NCBI GenBank assembly: GCA_964600165.1 | Contig: CAZRIP010000005.1 | Coordinates: 1 to 64,000 of the forward strand | Direction: 5' to 3' | Origin: CAZRIP01 sp964600165 | GTDB taxonomy: Bacteria; Elusimicrobiota; Elusimicrobia; UBA1565; UBA9628 | DNA: 64,000 nucleotides | Shown: positions 1 through 8,221 of the stretch, in pieces | How the letters are laid out: each line of letters begins with the position of its first letter | Numbering within the stretch: the first letter of the stretch is position 1 | Made by a program: the position numbers and the translations under genes | The notes under the pieces: generated by a model | Database searches by the model: none | Told to the model about the DNA's origin: nothing | What the model saw: only the letters and a program-made list of their open reading frames with translations

Positions 1-666
1 GGTCTCGGCGGCAAGACCGGGATCAATCTGCCCGAGGGCAAGAACCTCGCCGGCGCGTTCCACGATCCGGCCGCCGTCGTCTGCGACGCGGCGCTTCTTT
101 CGCGCCTTCCGCCCGCCGAGCGCGCGGCGGGCTTGGCCGAGGCGCTCAAGATCGGCCTCGTCTTCGAGCCCGCGCTCTGGCGCGCGATCAGCGGGAACTG
201 GCTTTCGCTCGCGGCCGGGCGCGCGCCGGAACTGCTCGAGAACGTCGTGCGGCGCACGGCGGTTTGGAAGCTCAAGGTCGTCGCGCGCGATCCTTTAGAA
301 AAAGCCGGAGCGCGCGAGCTGCTCAATTTCGGGCACACGATCGGGCACGCGTTCGAGTCGGCGGCGGGGTACGGCCGGCTGCGCCACGGCGAGGCCGTCG
401 TCTGGGGCCTTCGCGCCGCGGTCCGGCTGTCGACGGTCCTCGCGGGGCTTCCTTTAAAGGAAGCCGACGCCGTCGAGGGCTTCCTCGAGAAGATCTCCGT
501 GCCGCTGCCGCGGCTGTCCGCCGACCGCGTGCTGGCGGCGGCGGCCAAGGACAAGAAGGCGCGCGCCGGCGTCCTGCGCTTCGTGCTGCTGCGCGCGTTG
601 GGAAAGCCGGTCACGCGGCCCGTCGACGCGCGGCTCGTCCGCAAGGTCGTGGAGGACCTGCTATGA
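1..666 (+). CDS. aroB: 3-dehydroquinate synthase, C-terminal part (cut by window edge)
   Basis: Catalyses the second step of the shikimate pathway, DAHP to 3-dehydroquinate, in the cytoplasm. The reading frame is open from base 1 (it begins with [20 protein letters not shown]), so the N-terminal NAD-binding half lies outside the window and about 221 residues remain. The family metal-binding signature [11 protein letters not shown] is present at about 325-357, with an upstream AEALKIG segment that normally supplies the Glu ligand. The stop overlaps the aroQ start as ATGA, so the two consecutive shikimate-pathway genes are translationally coupled. Identification is firm; only the 5' end is missing. 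Confidence 0.95.
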   Translation, partial: GLGGKTGINLPEGKNLAGAFHDPAAVVCDAALLSRLPPAERAAGLAEALKIGLVFEPALWRAISGNWLSLAAGRAPELLENVVRRTAVWKLKVVARDPLEKAGARELLNFGHTIGHAFESAAGYGRLRHGEAVVWGLRAAVRLSTVLAGLPLKEADAVEGFLEKISVPLPRLSADRVLAAAAKDKKARAGVLRFVLLRALGKPVTRPVDARLVRKVVEDLL

Positions 667-1085
667 AGATCCTGGTGCTGCACGGTCCGAACTTGAACCT
701 GCTCGGCGAGCGCGAGCCCGAGGTCTACGGGACGACGACGCTCGCCCAGCTCAACGCGCGGCTGCGCGCCCACGCGCGGCGGAAGAAGATCGCGCTTAAG
801 ATCTTCCAATCGAACTCGGAAGGGCGCCTGATCGACTTGATCCACGCCCACCGCAAGTGGGCCGACGGGTTGGTGTTCAACCCCTGCGCCTACACGCACT
901 ACTCCTACGCGCTGCGCGACGCCGTCGCCGGCGCGCAGCTCCCGACGATCGAGGTCCATCTCTCGAACATCAAAAAACGCGAGCCGTTCCGCAGGATCTC
1001 CGTGATCGCGCCGGTCTGCTTGAGGCAGATCTCCGGCAAGGGCGTCCGCGGCTACCTCGAGGCGATCGACCGTCTCAGCGCTTAG
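663..1085 (+). CDS. aroQ: Type II 3-dehydroquinate dehydratase
   Basis: Dehydrates 3-dehydroquinate to 3-dehydroshikimate, directly after the AroB step. The product has 140 residues, normal for the dodecameric type II enzyme. It starts [23 protein letters not shown], which carries the type II signature with the active-site loop Arg and Tyr. The [15 protein letters not shown] and [14 protein letters not shown] segments match the substrate-binding Asn and the catalytic His regions. The ATG overlaps the aroB stop (ATGA). The start is fixed by the conserved N-terminus; a longer in-frame opening upstream lies inside aroB and is a shadow. Confidence 0.95.
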   Translation: MKILVLHGPNLNLLGEREPEVYGTTTLAQLNARLRAHARRKKIALKIFQSNSEGRLIDLIHAHRKWADGLVFNPCAYTHYSYALRDAVAGAQLPTIEVHLSNIKKREPFRRISVIAPVCLRQISGKGVRGYLEAIDRLSA

Positions 1086-1177
1086 GTCACTCGGCGGGCG
1101 CCTGGGCCTTGAGGTCTCTCAATGGTCCGGGGCTTTTACGCCCGCGGGCTGGCGCGGCGAGAGGACGGACTGCGGCG

Positions 1178-1206
1178 TTGACAAAAGCGGACTCTCCGGG
1201 AATAAT
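1178..1206 (+). promoter_or_regulatory. Sigma-70-type promoter of the MoxR operon
   Basis: TTGACA at 1178-1183, a 17-nt spacer, then AATAAT at 1201-1206. The moxR ATG is at 1213, only six bases after the -10 box, so transcription probably starts at or next to the start codon (leaderless mRNA). Confidence 0.75.
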
Positions 1207-1212
1207 GGGGGG

Positions 1213-2169
1213 ATGAAAGACTCCGCGGTGGCCGGGCGCGCCGGCGAGAAAATCGCGGCGCTGACCTCGAGCATCGGCTCGGTGTTCGTCAGCAAGCCCG
1301 AGGTCGTGCAGCTGACGGCGGCGACGCTCGTCGCGCGGGGCCATCTTCTCATCGAGGACGTCCCGGGCATCGGCAAGACCCTGCTCGGCGTGGCGCTCGC
1401 CCGCGCGATCGACGCCTCCTTTAGGCGCATCCAATTCACCAACGACCTGCTTCCATCCGACATCCTCGGGCTGTCGGTCTTCAACCAGCGCGAGACGCAG
1501 TTCGAGTTCAAGCCGGGGCCGATCTTCTCGCACGTGATCCTCGCCGACGAGATCAACCGCTCGACGCCGAAGACCCAGTCCGCGCTGCTCGAGGCCATGA
1601 ACGACGGGCAGGTGACGATCGACGGCAAGACGCACGTCCTGCCCTCGCCCTTCTTGGTGATCGCGACGCAAAACCCGGTCGAGTATCACGGCACCTTCCC
1701 GCTGCCGGAGGCGCAGCTCGACCGTTTCCTCATGCGCGTGCAGATCGGCTATCCCTCGGCCGAGGACGCCAAGAAGATCTTGCGCGAGAAGGACCTCGCC
1801 GGCCAGGTCAAGGCGATGAAGCCGGCCTTGACCAAGGACGAGGTGCAAAGCCTGCAGGACTCAGCCGAGGAGGTCGGCGTGGAGGAAGACATCCTCGATT
1901 ACATCGTGCGGATCGCCGAGGCCACGCGCGAGGACAAGCGCTTCAAGCTCGGGCTCTCGCCGCGCGGCGCCCTGGCGCTGTGCCGCGCGGCCAAGGCCTA
2001 CGCGCTCGTCGCCGGGCGCGGCTATTGCGTGCCCGATGACGTCAAGGCGGTGCTGGTGCCCGTGGCCGCGCACCGCGTCGTTCTCGATAGTTCTTTATAC
2101 GGCGTCGCGCGCATCGCTGAATCCGAGGAGGCCGTCTCCTCGGTGCTGCGCGGCGTGCGCGCGCCTTAA
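1213..2169 (+). CDS. MoxR-family AAA+ ATPase
   Basis: Cytoplasmic AAA+ ATPase of the MoxR/RavA type, 318 residues. Such ATPases act as chaperones or remodelling factors for client complexes often encoded beside them. The Walker A is DVPGIGKTLL (Lys55) and the Walker B/sensor region is ILADEINRSTPKTQSALLEAM, followed by the MoxR signature IATQNPVEYHGTFPLPEAQLDRF. The C-terminal lid domain (about 200-318) ends near an SPRGALAL motif typical of the family. It is followed after 3 nt by the DUF58-transglutaminase gene, the classical MoxR-DUF58-TgpA neighbourhood, which suggests a cell-envelope role. It is the first gene of a three-gene operon (1213-6605). Confidence 0.93.
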   Translation: MKDSAVAGRAGEKIAALTSSIGSVFVSKPEVVQLTAATLVARGHLLIEDVPGIGKTLLGVALARAIDASFRRIQFTNDLLPSDILGLSVFNQRETQFEFKPGPIFSHVILADEINRSTPKTQSALLEAMNDGQVTIDGKTHVLPSPFLVIATQNPVEYHGTFPLPEAQLDRFLMRVQIGYPSAEDAKKILREKDLAGQVKAMKPALTKDEVQSLQDSAEEVGVEEDILDYIVRIAEATREDKRFKLGLSPRGALALCRAAKAYALVAGRGYCVPDDVKAVLVPVAAHRVVLDSSLYGVARIAESEEAVSSVLRGVRAP

Positions 2170-2172
2170 GCC

Positions 2173-5085
2173 GTGCGTCCGACCCGGCTCGGCGCGGGGG
2201 CGGCGGCGATGGCCTTCCTGACGCTTCTCGCGGCGGCCTCGACGGGCAACAACCTGCTCTATCTCCTCTACGGCGCGACGACGGCGGCGCTCTTGATCTC
2301 GGCCGTCGCGGGGCGCTGGAACTTGCGCGGGCTGCGCGTCTCCCTCGACGCCGCTCAGGCCTTTCGCGGGCGCGATTTTCCGCTGAGCGTGCGCGTCGAG
2401 AACCCGCGGCGCTTTTCCGCGCGCGGCGTGGTCGTCAGCTGGGGCGAGCGGCGCGCGCGGCTGGGCGCGCTGCCCGGCGGAGGACGCGCCGCGGGGCGGC
2501 TCTCGTGCGCGGCGCCGCATCGCGGCCGCAACCGCCTCGAAGGCCTCGCGCTCGAGAGCGTCTTCCCCTTCGGGTTGCTGCGGCACCGGGCGCCGATCCG
2601 AGACGCCGTCGTCGTCGCGCTGCCGCAGACGTCGCCGGCCCGCTCCGAGGCCGAGCTTTCGGCCGACGCCGAGCCGTCCGGCCGCCCCGGCGTGCGGCGC
2701 GGGCGCGGCGAGGAGCTTTTCGGCGTGCGCGCCTACGACCCCGGCGACGAGGCGCGGGTCATCAATTGGAAGCTCTCGGCGCGCGCGGGAAAGCTGCTCG
2801 TCAACGAGTACTGCGAGGCCGGACCCGCGCACGTGACGGTGCGCGCCGCGGGCGGGCGCGGAGCGGCGGCGGAGAAGGCGATCGAGGCCGCGGCTACGGC
2901 CTGCCGTTTCTACAGCGACGGCGGCGCGGCCGTCGAGCTCGTGACGCCGCAGGAGCGCATCGGCCCGGCGCGCGGGCTGCGCCATCTCGACCGCATGCTC
3001 CAGGCCCTCGCGCTGCTCGGGGAAGGGGCGAGCGAGAGGCCGGCGCCGGCCCCGGCCGAGCCGCCGGAGCCCGAGGCCGAGGACGGCGCGCTGCGCGCGC
3101 TGACTTTCGCGGGCCTCGTCTTTTCCTTCGCGGCGACCTTCTTGATCGACGAGATCAGCCCGCGGGTCTTGTGGACGCTCGCGCCCGTGCTGCCGCTCGG
3201 CTGGTGGGTGCAGCGGCGGGGCCGCTCGCCGCTGCCCGAGTGGCTGTGGCGGCTGATGTCCGTTTTCGCGCTGCTTTACCTCGTCACGTTCGACTGGCGC
3301 GTCTCGGGCGTGACCGTCGCCAACGCTCACCTGCTTCTCTATCTTCTGGCCAATCGCGCGCTGCATCCGCTTTCGCGCAAGGACTTGCCGCAGACGTTTT
3401 TGATCGAGTTCCTCGCGTTCTTCCTCGCGTCGGGCTTGACGATCAGCCTGTGGTATTTCGCGTTCTTCCTGGTCTACGTCGCCTTCGCCTCTTGGTGGCT
3501 GCTCGCGGCGGCGCGGCCCGGCGGCGCGGCGCGCGAAAAAGCGGGCGTCGTCGCAGTCCTCGCGGCGGCGGCGCTGCCTTTGACCGCGCTCGTTTTCGTC
3601 GCCACGCCGCGCGTCGAGGGCCTGCGCCGCATCAACCCCTTCCTCGCCGCGGGCATCGACAAGCTCTCGGTCGCGCCGTCCCAGTTCACCGGCTACACCG
3701 AGAACGTGACCCTGGGCTACTACGGCTTGCTCAAGAAATCGTCGGCGCGCGTCATGCAGCTGCGGCCCTTGGCCGCCGCGGACGCGCAGCGCCCAGCGAG
3801 CGTCTACGTCCGAGGCGCCGCTTATGACGTCTTCGCCGGCAACCGCTGGGGCCGCGCGCCGGGGGATTTCGCGTTCCGCATGCGGGGCCTGCGCTATCCG
3901 AGCCGGGGCGGCAGCGCCTGGGCCGTGCCGCGGGGCCGGGAGCTGTACTTGCCGGCGCGACTCTCGGGCCGAAGCGAGGCTTACGACGTCATGATCTATC
4001 CGATGGGCTTGAACGTCGTGTTCTCCGTCGGGACGCCCTGGAAGATCGAGACCGAGCAGCCCGTGTCGCTCGACCACAACGGCAGCCTGCGCTTCGCCCA
4101 GCCTTACGGCGCGCGCGGCGCGCGCTACAAGATCCACGGCACCGACGCGGGCGGCGGGCTCGCTCTCGACTTATCGCCGGCGCAGCGCGCGGCGGCGCTC
4201 AGCCCCTTGAGCGCCGATCCGCGCGTGGCGCGGCTCGCGGCCAAAGCGACCGCGGGCGCGCGCGCCGAGCTCGACAAGATCGCGGCCGTCGAGATCTTTC
4301 TGCGGCGCGACTATCGTTATTCTCTTTTCGGCGACGAGTCCGGCCGCACCTTGGAGGATTTTCTTTTCAAGACGCGCAGGGGCAACTGCGAGTTTTTCGC
4401 GACGGCGGGCGTCGCGCTCTTGCGGGCGTCCGGCGTCCCGTCGCGCCTGGCGACGGGCTTTCTCGCCTCCGATTGGAACGAGTACGGCCGCTTCTACGAC
4501 GTCAGGCAGAGCGAGGCGCACGCCTGGGCCGAGGCGTTCGTGCCCGGTCGCGGCTGGGTGCTCGTCGATCCGACGCCGCCGCAGGGCGCGTTCTCGGCGG
4601 CCTTCGACGATCTCGGCCACAAGCTCTCGCGCTGGGCGGACGCGATGCAGGTGGAATGGTACCGCCACGTGATCGGCTACGACCAATACGTCCAAGGCAA
4701 CACGTTCCGCCGGCTGAGCTTGGCGCTCTCGCCCAAGGCGCTCGCGCGCGGCCTGGGCTTTGGCGCGTGGGCGCTGGGCTTGGCCGCGCTCGGCGTCGTT
4801 TTGTGGGCCGCGGCGGGCGGCGCGGCCCGCCGGTCCAAGAAAAGAGCGCCGAGCCTTTGGGATCGCGCCGAGACGCTGCTCGCCAAGGCCGGTCTCGAGC
4901 GCTCGCCGTGGCTGACCGCGCGGGAGTTCTCGCGCTCGCTCGCGGCGCGCGGCGAGCCCGCGTTCACCGCGCTTCCGCTGCTCTCCGAGCTTCACTACGC
5001 CCAGGTCTACGCGCGGCGCGCGCTTTCGGCCGAAGAACGCGAGACGGCGGAAAGAATCCTCATGGAGCTCTCGCGCCGCCGATGA
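2173..5085 (+). CDS. DUF58 / transglutaminase-like (TgpA) fusion membrane protein
   Basis: A 970-residue fusion of two proteins normally encoded separately beside moxR. The start is GTG, 3 nt after the moxR stop. Residues about 1-285 have two N-terminal hydrophobic segments and then a DUF58 domain with its signature GEELFGVRAYDPGDEARVIN (about 178). Residues about 305-480 are a polytopic region like the TgpA N-terminus. Residues about 680-815 form a transglutaminase-like domain, with Cys739 in GNCEFFATAG, His783 in SEAHAWAEAF and Asp799 in VDPTPP as the expected triad. A further TM segment (about 855-880) and a C-terminal DUF4129-like tail follow. The enzymatic domain is expected outside the cytoplasmic membrane. 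The substrate is unknown; a peptide or peptidoglycan-linked role is inference. Confidence 0.9.
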   Translation: MRPTRLGAGAAAMAFLTLLAAASTGNNLLYLLYGATTAALLISAVAGRWNLRGLRVSLDAAQAFRGRDFPLSVRVENPRRFSARGVVVSWGERRARLGALPGGGRAAGRLSCAAPHRGRNRLEGLALESVFPFGLLRHRAPIRDAVVVALPQTSPARSEAELSADAEPSGRPGVRRGRGEELFGVRAYDPGDEARVINWKLSARAGKLLVNEYCEAGPAHVTVRAAGGRGAAAEKAIEAAATACRFYSDGGAAVELVTPQERIGPARGLRHLDRMLQALALLGEGASERPAPAPAEPPEPEAEDGALRALTFAGLVFSFAATFLIDEISPRVLWTLAPVLPLGWWVQRRGRSPLPEWLWRLMSVFALLYLVTFDWRVSGVTVANAHLLLYLLANRALHPLSRKDLPQTFLIEFLAFFLASGLTISLWYFAFFLVYVAFASWWLLAAARPGGAAREKAGVVAVLAAAALPLTALVFVATPRVEGLRRINPFLAAGIDKLSVAPSQFTGYTENVTLGYYGLLKKSSARVMQLRPLAAADAQRPASVYVRGAAYDVFAGNRWGRAPGDFAFRMRGLRYPSRGGSAWAVPRGRELYLPARLSGRSEAYDVMIYPMGLNVVFSVGTPWKIETEQPVSLDHNGSLRFAQPYGARGARYKIHGTDAGGGLALDLSPAQRAAALSPLSADPRVARLAAKATAGARAELDKIAAVEIFLRRDYRYSLFGDESGRTLEDFLFKTRRGNCEFFATAGVALLRASGVPSRLATGFLASDWNEYGRFYDVRQSEAHAWAEAFVPGRGWVLVDPTPPQGAFSAAFDDLGHKLSRWADAMQVEWYRHVIGYDQYVQGNTFRRLSLALSPKALARGLGFGAWALGLAALGVVLWAAAGGAARRSKKRAPSLWDRAETLLAKAGLERSPWLTAREFSRSLAARGEPAFTALPLLSELHYAQVYARRALSAEERETAERILMELSRRR

Positions 5086-6605
5086 AAAGAAGACTCGAGT
5101 CGGGAGCCCTCGTCTTCTGCGCCGTCTTCGCGGCGGCGCTGCTCGTCTACGGGCCGCTCTTCTTCGCGGCGGTCTTCGGAGACGACCCGCGCCTGCCGCA
5201 TGACGTCCTGCGGGGCGTTCTCTCGACGCGGTATTTCGCCTTGACCGGGGAGGCGACCTATCAGCCGCTGGTCACGCTCCTCAACCACCTCACTCGCGGA
5301 GAGCCCGTCTTCTCCCGTCTGATTAGTATCCTCCTCCACGCGGTGAACGCGCTGCTGCTGTGGGCGCTGGCGCGCCGCGCCGGCGTCGCTTCCAAAACCG
5401 CGCTCGCGGCGGCCGTGGCCTTCGCGGTCTTTCCGACGAACACGGAGACCCTGGCCTTCTCGAGCTACAAGGGCCACGTGCTCGCCTTCGGCGCGGCCGA
5501 GGCCGCGGTCTTGTGCTGGGCGGCGATGCTCGAGTCCGCGGTTCCCGCGCCGTGGCTCGCCGGCGCGGCGGCGGCGCTGCTCTTCGGGCTTTTATGCAAA
5601 GAGTCGGCGCTCGTCGCGCTGCCGCTGTGCGCGGCGTGGTCGGTTTGCTTCGCGCGCGCGAAGCCGCGGAGACGTCAGTGGACGGGCGCGGCCGTCCTGG
5701 CGCTCGTCGCGTGGGCCTACCTCGTCTGGCGCTTCGGCGTCCTCGAGCCGGCCGACTTCGTCCGGCGCCCGATGCCCGGGCCGCTCGCCGTTCTCGGCTG
5801 GTATTTCAAGACGCTGCTTCTTCCCTATCCGCTTTGCCGCGAGCGCGTGTGGACGAGCGACACCGTCTGGGACGTGCTCGGGGCCGCGTATTTCGCGCTG
5901 CTTTGGGCCGCGCGCCGCAAGCCGCGCGCGCTTTTCGCCTCGCTTTGGATCGGCGCCTGCTGTCTTCCTTTCCTGAGGCTCGTGCCGTTCGCCGGCGACA
6001 ACGCCGTGGCCGACCGCTTCGTCTACGGCGCCTCGGCGGGCTTCGCGCTGCTGGCGTCGCTGGCGCTGTCGCAGGGCCGCGGGCCGCTCGTTTTATACGG
6101 CCTGATCGCGCTGTGGGCGGGGGAGGGCGCGCGGCGCGACGTGCTCTATACCTCGGCGCGCGCGTTCTGCGAGCAGACGGTCGCCTGCGCGCCGGATCAT
6201 CCGCGCGCGCATGCGGCGCTCGCGCGGGAGATGATCGTCAGCGGAGAGTTCGAGCCGGGCAAGACCGAGGCGCTCAAGGCCCTCTCGTTGGACCCGAGGT
6301 CTCCCGGCGCTTACAATCTGCTGGGCGTATCCGAGTTCAATCTCGGCGACGCCGACGGAGCGCAGGACGCGCTCGACCACGCGCTCGTCTTCGATCCCGG
6401 CTCGGCCGAGGCGCGCAACAACATCGCCAACGTGCTGCTCGCGCGCGGGTTCGAGGACGAGGCGCTCGAAGACTACGAGATGGCCGCGCAGCTGCGGCCG
6501 GATTGGGACGCGCCGCGGCAGAAGGCGGAGGAATTACGCGCGAAGATCGCGTCGGAGCCGAAGACCAGGACGCCGAGGCGCCGCCGCAGGCCTCGTCATC
6601 GCTGA
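5082..6605 (+). CDS. Polytopic membrane protein with C-terminal TPR repeats
   Basis: A 507-residue protein whose ATG overlaps the stop of the preceding gene (ATGA). The first ~360 residues contain about ten hydrophobic segments with a GT-C-like layout: an early lumenal acidic patch (GDDPRLPHD) and the LISILLHAVNALLLWALARR segment seen in TMTC/DUF1736-like proteins. Residues about 375-490 hold three TPR units (for example SPGAYNLLGVSEFNLGDADG and SAEARNNIANVLLARGFEDE). The C-terminus is very basic (RTPRRRRRPRHR). It resembles the protein at 17257-18798. A membrane glycosyltransferase role is possible but no catalytic motif was verified. Confidence 0.8.
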   Translation: MKRRLESGALVFCAVFAAALLVYGPLFFAAVFGDDPRLPHDVLRGVLSTRYFALTGEATYQPLVTLLNHLTRGEPVFSRLISILLHAVNALLLWALARRAGVASKTALAAAVAFAVFPTNTETLAFSSYKGHVLAFGAAEAAVLCWAAMLESAVPAPWLAGAAAALLFGLLCKESALVALPLCAAWSVCFARAKPRRRQWTGAAVLALVAWAYLVWRFGVLEPADFVRRPMPGPLAVLGWYFKTLLLPYPLCRERVWTSDTVWDVLGAAYFALLWAARRKPRALFASLWIGACCLPFLRLVPFAGDNAVADRFVYGASAGFALLASLALSQGRGPLVLYGLIALWAGEGARRDVLYTSARAFCEQTVACAPDHPRAHAALAREMIVSGEFEPGKTEALKALSLDPRSPGAYNLLGVSEFNLGDADGAQDALDHALVFDPGSAEARNNIANVLLARGFEDEALEDYEMAAQLRPDWDAPRQKAEELRAKIASEPKTRTPRRRRRPRHR

Positions 6606-6691
6606 AGCGAACGTGTCTAGGATGGGGGGCGGACTTCGCGTGCCTGCAAGTAGAATGGCAAAGCTTCTAATCCCCTGTTACAATTCGTGGC

Positions 6692-7354
6692 ATGAGCTCA
6701 ATTCCTGAGGAAATCGAAAGGATCGGCAAACAGTTGGTGGCGTGTGTAGACTGTTGCCTTGGCATCTGCCAAAAGCAAGCAGAAGGAATTTTGCCTCGGG
6801 GTCTTTTTCTTGAACGACCAAACAGCCCCGGTCGAGGATGCGTCGCAGTGGGGCTGAACCCCGGAATTTCATCAATCGAAGAAAGGGATTATTTCCGCAA
6901 GAATGGAACCTCCTACGATATGGTCAAAGCCCACCGTGAATCTATTAATGGCATACCGTATTTTAAACGGACACGCCGCGTCATCGACCAACTGGGACTC
7001 AGTGGACCGATTCTTTGGTCCAACCTAGCAAAGTGTGAAAATTTAAAAGAGCGAAAACGGTTCACACCACCACTTCAGACACTGAGGCACTGTGCCAACA
7101 AGTTTCTGCTTCGGGAGTTGAAAATAGTTCCAAGAGATTGGGCCATTCTCGGGTTGGGCCGCGAAGCATTTCGCACACTTGCCTACATGCTCCCGGATCA
7201 TGCCGTTCTGGGAATTCCGCATCCAACCGGAGCTAACCCAGAATACAGCAAGATGTTCGAGAATGATGCACTTCGCTCGGATTTGCGGAAGCGGGCGGAA
7301 AAAGCATGGGATAAATCAGAAGTAGCATGGTTGGGAACGGCCGGGAACGGTTGA
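6692..7354 (+). CDS. Uracil-DNA glycosylase-superfamily-like protein
   Basis: A 220-residue soluble protein. The order of elements recalls the UDG superfamily: a motif-1-like GCVAVGLNPGISS followed by a flexible charged stretch, a central strand ILWSNLAKCENL like the family's N-V-K-C segment, a later AILGLGREAF strand, and GIPHPTGANP near the C-terminus in place of the usual HPS/HPT loop. Canonical catalytic residues were not confirmed, so enzyme activity is uncertain. A TACAAT -10-like box at 6679-6684 is 7 nt before the ATG. The codon use is much more AT-rich than in flanking genes, suggesting transfer. It could instead belong to a distinct family with a similar fold. Confidence 0.6.
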   Translation: MSSIPEEIERIGKQLVACVDCCLGICQKQAEGILPRGLFLERPNSPGRGCVAVGLNPGISSIEERDYFRKNGTSYDMVKAHRESINGIPYFKRTRRVIDQLGLSGPILWSNLAKCENLKERKRFTPPLQTLRHCANKFLLRELKIVPRDWAILGLGREAFRTLAYMLPDHAVLGIPHPTGANPEYSKMFENDALRSDLRKRAEKAWDKSEVAWLGTAGNG

Positions 7355-7392
7355 TGGTGGGAAAACTCCTGTTGTAGCGCGCCAGGAAATCG

Positions 7393-8175
7393 TCAATAGC
7401 TTTCCACGCAGTAAGATTTGCTCGCATCTGTCGCGCCACAGTAAATGAGATCTATCGCAAATTTTCCTTCCAAATAATAAAGATCTAGTAATGCCCTCTG
7501 GTCGTTTTGGCCCCGAAAAAGAACCGCGCCGCGTGGTCCAAGACAATCGGTAACTTTCAGATAAGGACTAGGCTTGTCGAACTCCTCGGTGACTGCATAA
7601 GTTGAAGATAAATACTGTTGAGCATCATCCAATGCGTTACGGAAGTCCTGACAGTTGTCCGTAAACTCCTGAAGGTGGACGTAAAGAAGCTTATCTTTCA
7701 CGGCGTCATCGACTGTTCGGATGGGGAAAAACGCGCTGAGTTCAGAGGGATGAAATCGCCCATATGCGAGCTTTTTGGATATTGGCCAGGATAAAAAGCC
7801 CGTTTGCGACGTTGCGGGCTTATCGCCAAGTGCTTTTCCGGTTTCGTTGCGCGACATTCCCATGGTCAGGTGAAATGGGAATTCTAATTGGATTTTTTCT
7901 GTCGTAGAAGTGGTCTTGTCTTCATGGGAACTTTTCCCGCAGCTTCCGACGATAAGAATGAGCCCCAGAATGGAAGCTAAGAGTGTGAGAGGAAGAACAA
8001 TAAGCATCCCAACACCCAGTTTAACGCCGTCAAGAACGGTGTTTCCGGGCCTGTTTGATTGTGCGGGTTCGTTGGTACCGTGGATGTCGCGCTTGCAGAA
8101 CCGACAAACGATCGCTTCGCGCCTTATCGTTTCAGCGCAGAACGGACATTTCTTGTTGCCGGTCGGAGCGTCCAC
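7393..8175 (-). CDS. Zinc-ribbon, single-pass membrane protein of unknown function
   Basis: A 260-residue product with GTG as likely start. Residues 9-30 form a zinc ribbon with two CxxC knuckles (CPFCAETIRREAIVCRFCKR). A hydrophobic segment at about 50-78 follows, containing LILIVGSCGKSS. The C-terminal ~180 residues are probably extracytoplasmic and contain four or five further cysteines. The ribbon-plus-TM layout is common in small uncharacterised bacterial proteins; no function can be assigned. Composition is AT-rich like its convergent neighbour and unlike the rest of the window. Confidence 0.7.
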   Translation of the reverse strand: MDAPTGNKKCPFCAETIRREAIVCRFCKRDIHGTNEPAQSNRPGNTVLDGVKLGVGMLIVLPLTLLASILGLILIVGSCGKSSHEDKTTSTTEKIQLEFPFHLTMGMSRNETGKALGDKPATSQTGFLSWPISKKLAYGRFHPSELSAFFPIRTVDDAVKDKLLYVHLQEFTDNCQDFRNALDDAQQYLSSTYAVTEEFDKPSPYLKVTDCLGPRGAVLFRGQNDQRALLDLYYLEGKFAIDLIYCGATDASKSYCVESY

Positions 8176-8221
8176 TTAAATTTGATCCCTATCCGGAACT
8201 AATTTTTAAGAAATAGTCCGA

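Larger units (their letters stand above)
6606..8221. other. AT-richer two-gene island, probably acquired
   Basis: Between the TPR membrane gene and argS the base composition drops to about half G+C by eye, with A- and T-rich codons that neighbours avoid. The island holds a rightward UDG-like gene and a leftward zinc-ribbon membrane gene that converge. No integrase, transposase, tRNA or flanking direct repeat was seen, so the mode of entry is unknown. Confidence 0.6.

Noticed and set aside
1087..1848. 253-residue minus-strand frame over the moxR start
   Set aside because: No recognisable features, and it covers a good promoter and the moxR start.
2095..4137. 680-residue minus-strand open frame opposite the DUF58-transglutaminase gene
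   Set aside because: Low-complexity Arg/Ala/Gly-rich translation with no domain, the antisense shadow typical of high-G+C genes.
6606..8221. Prophage or integrative element
   Set aside because: No integrase, att-like repeats, tRNA or phage genes; only composition supports acquisition.
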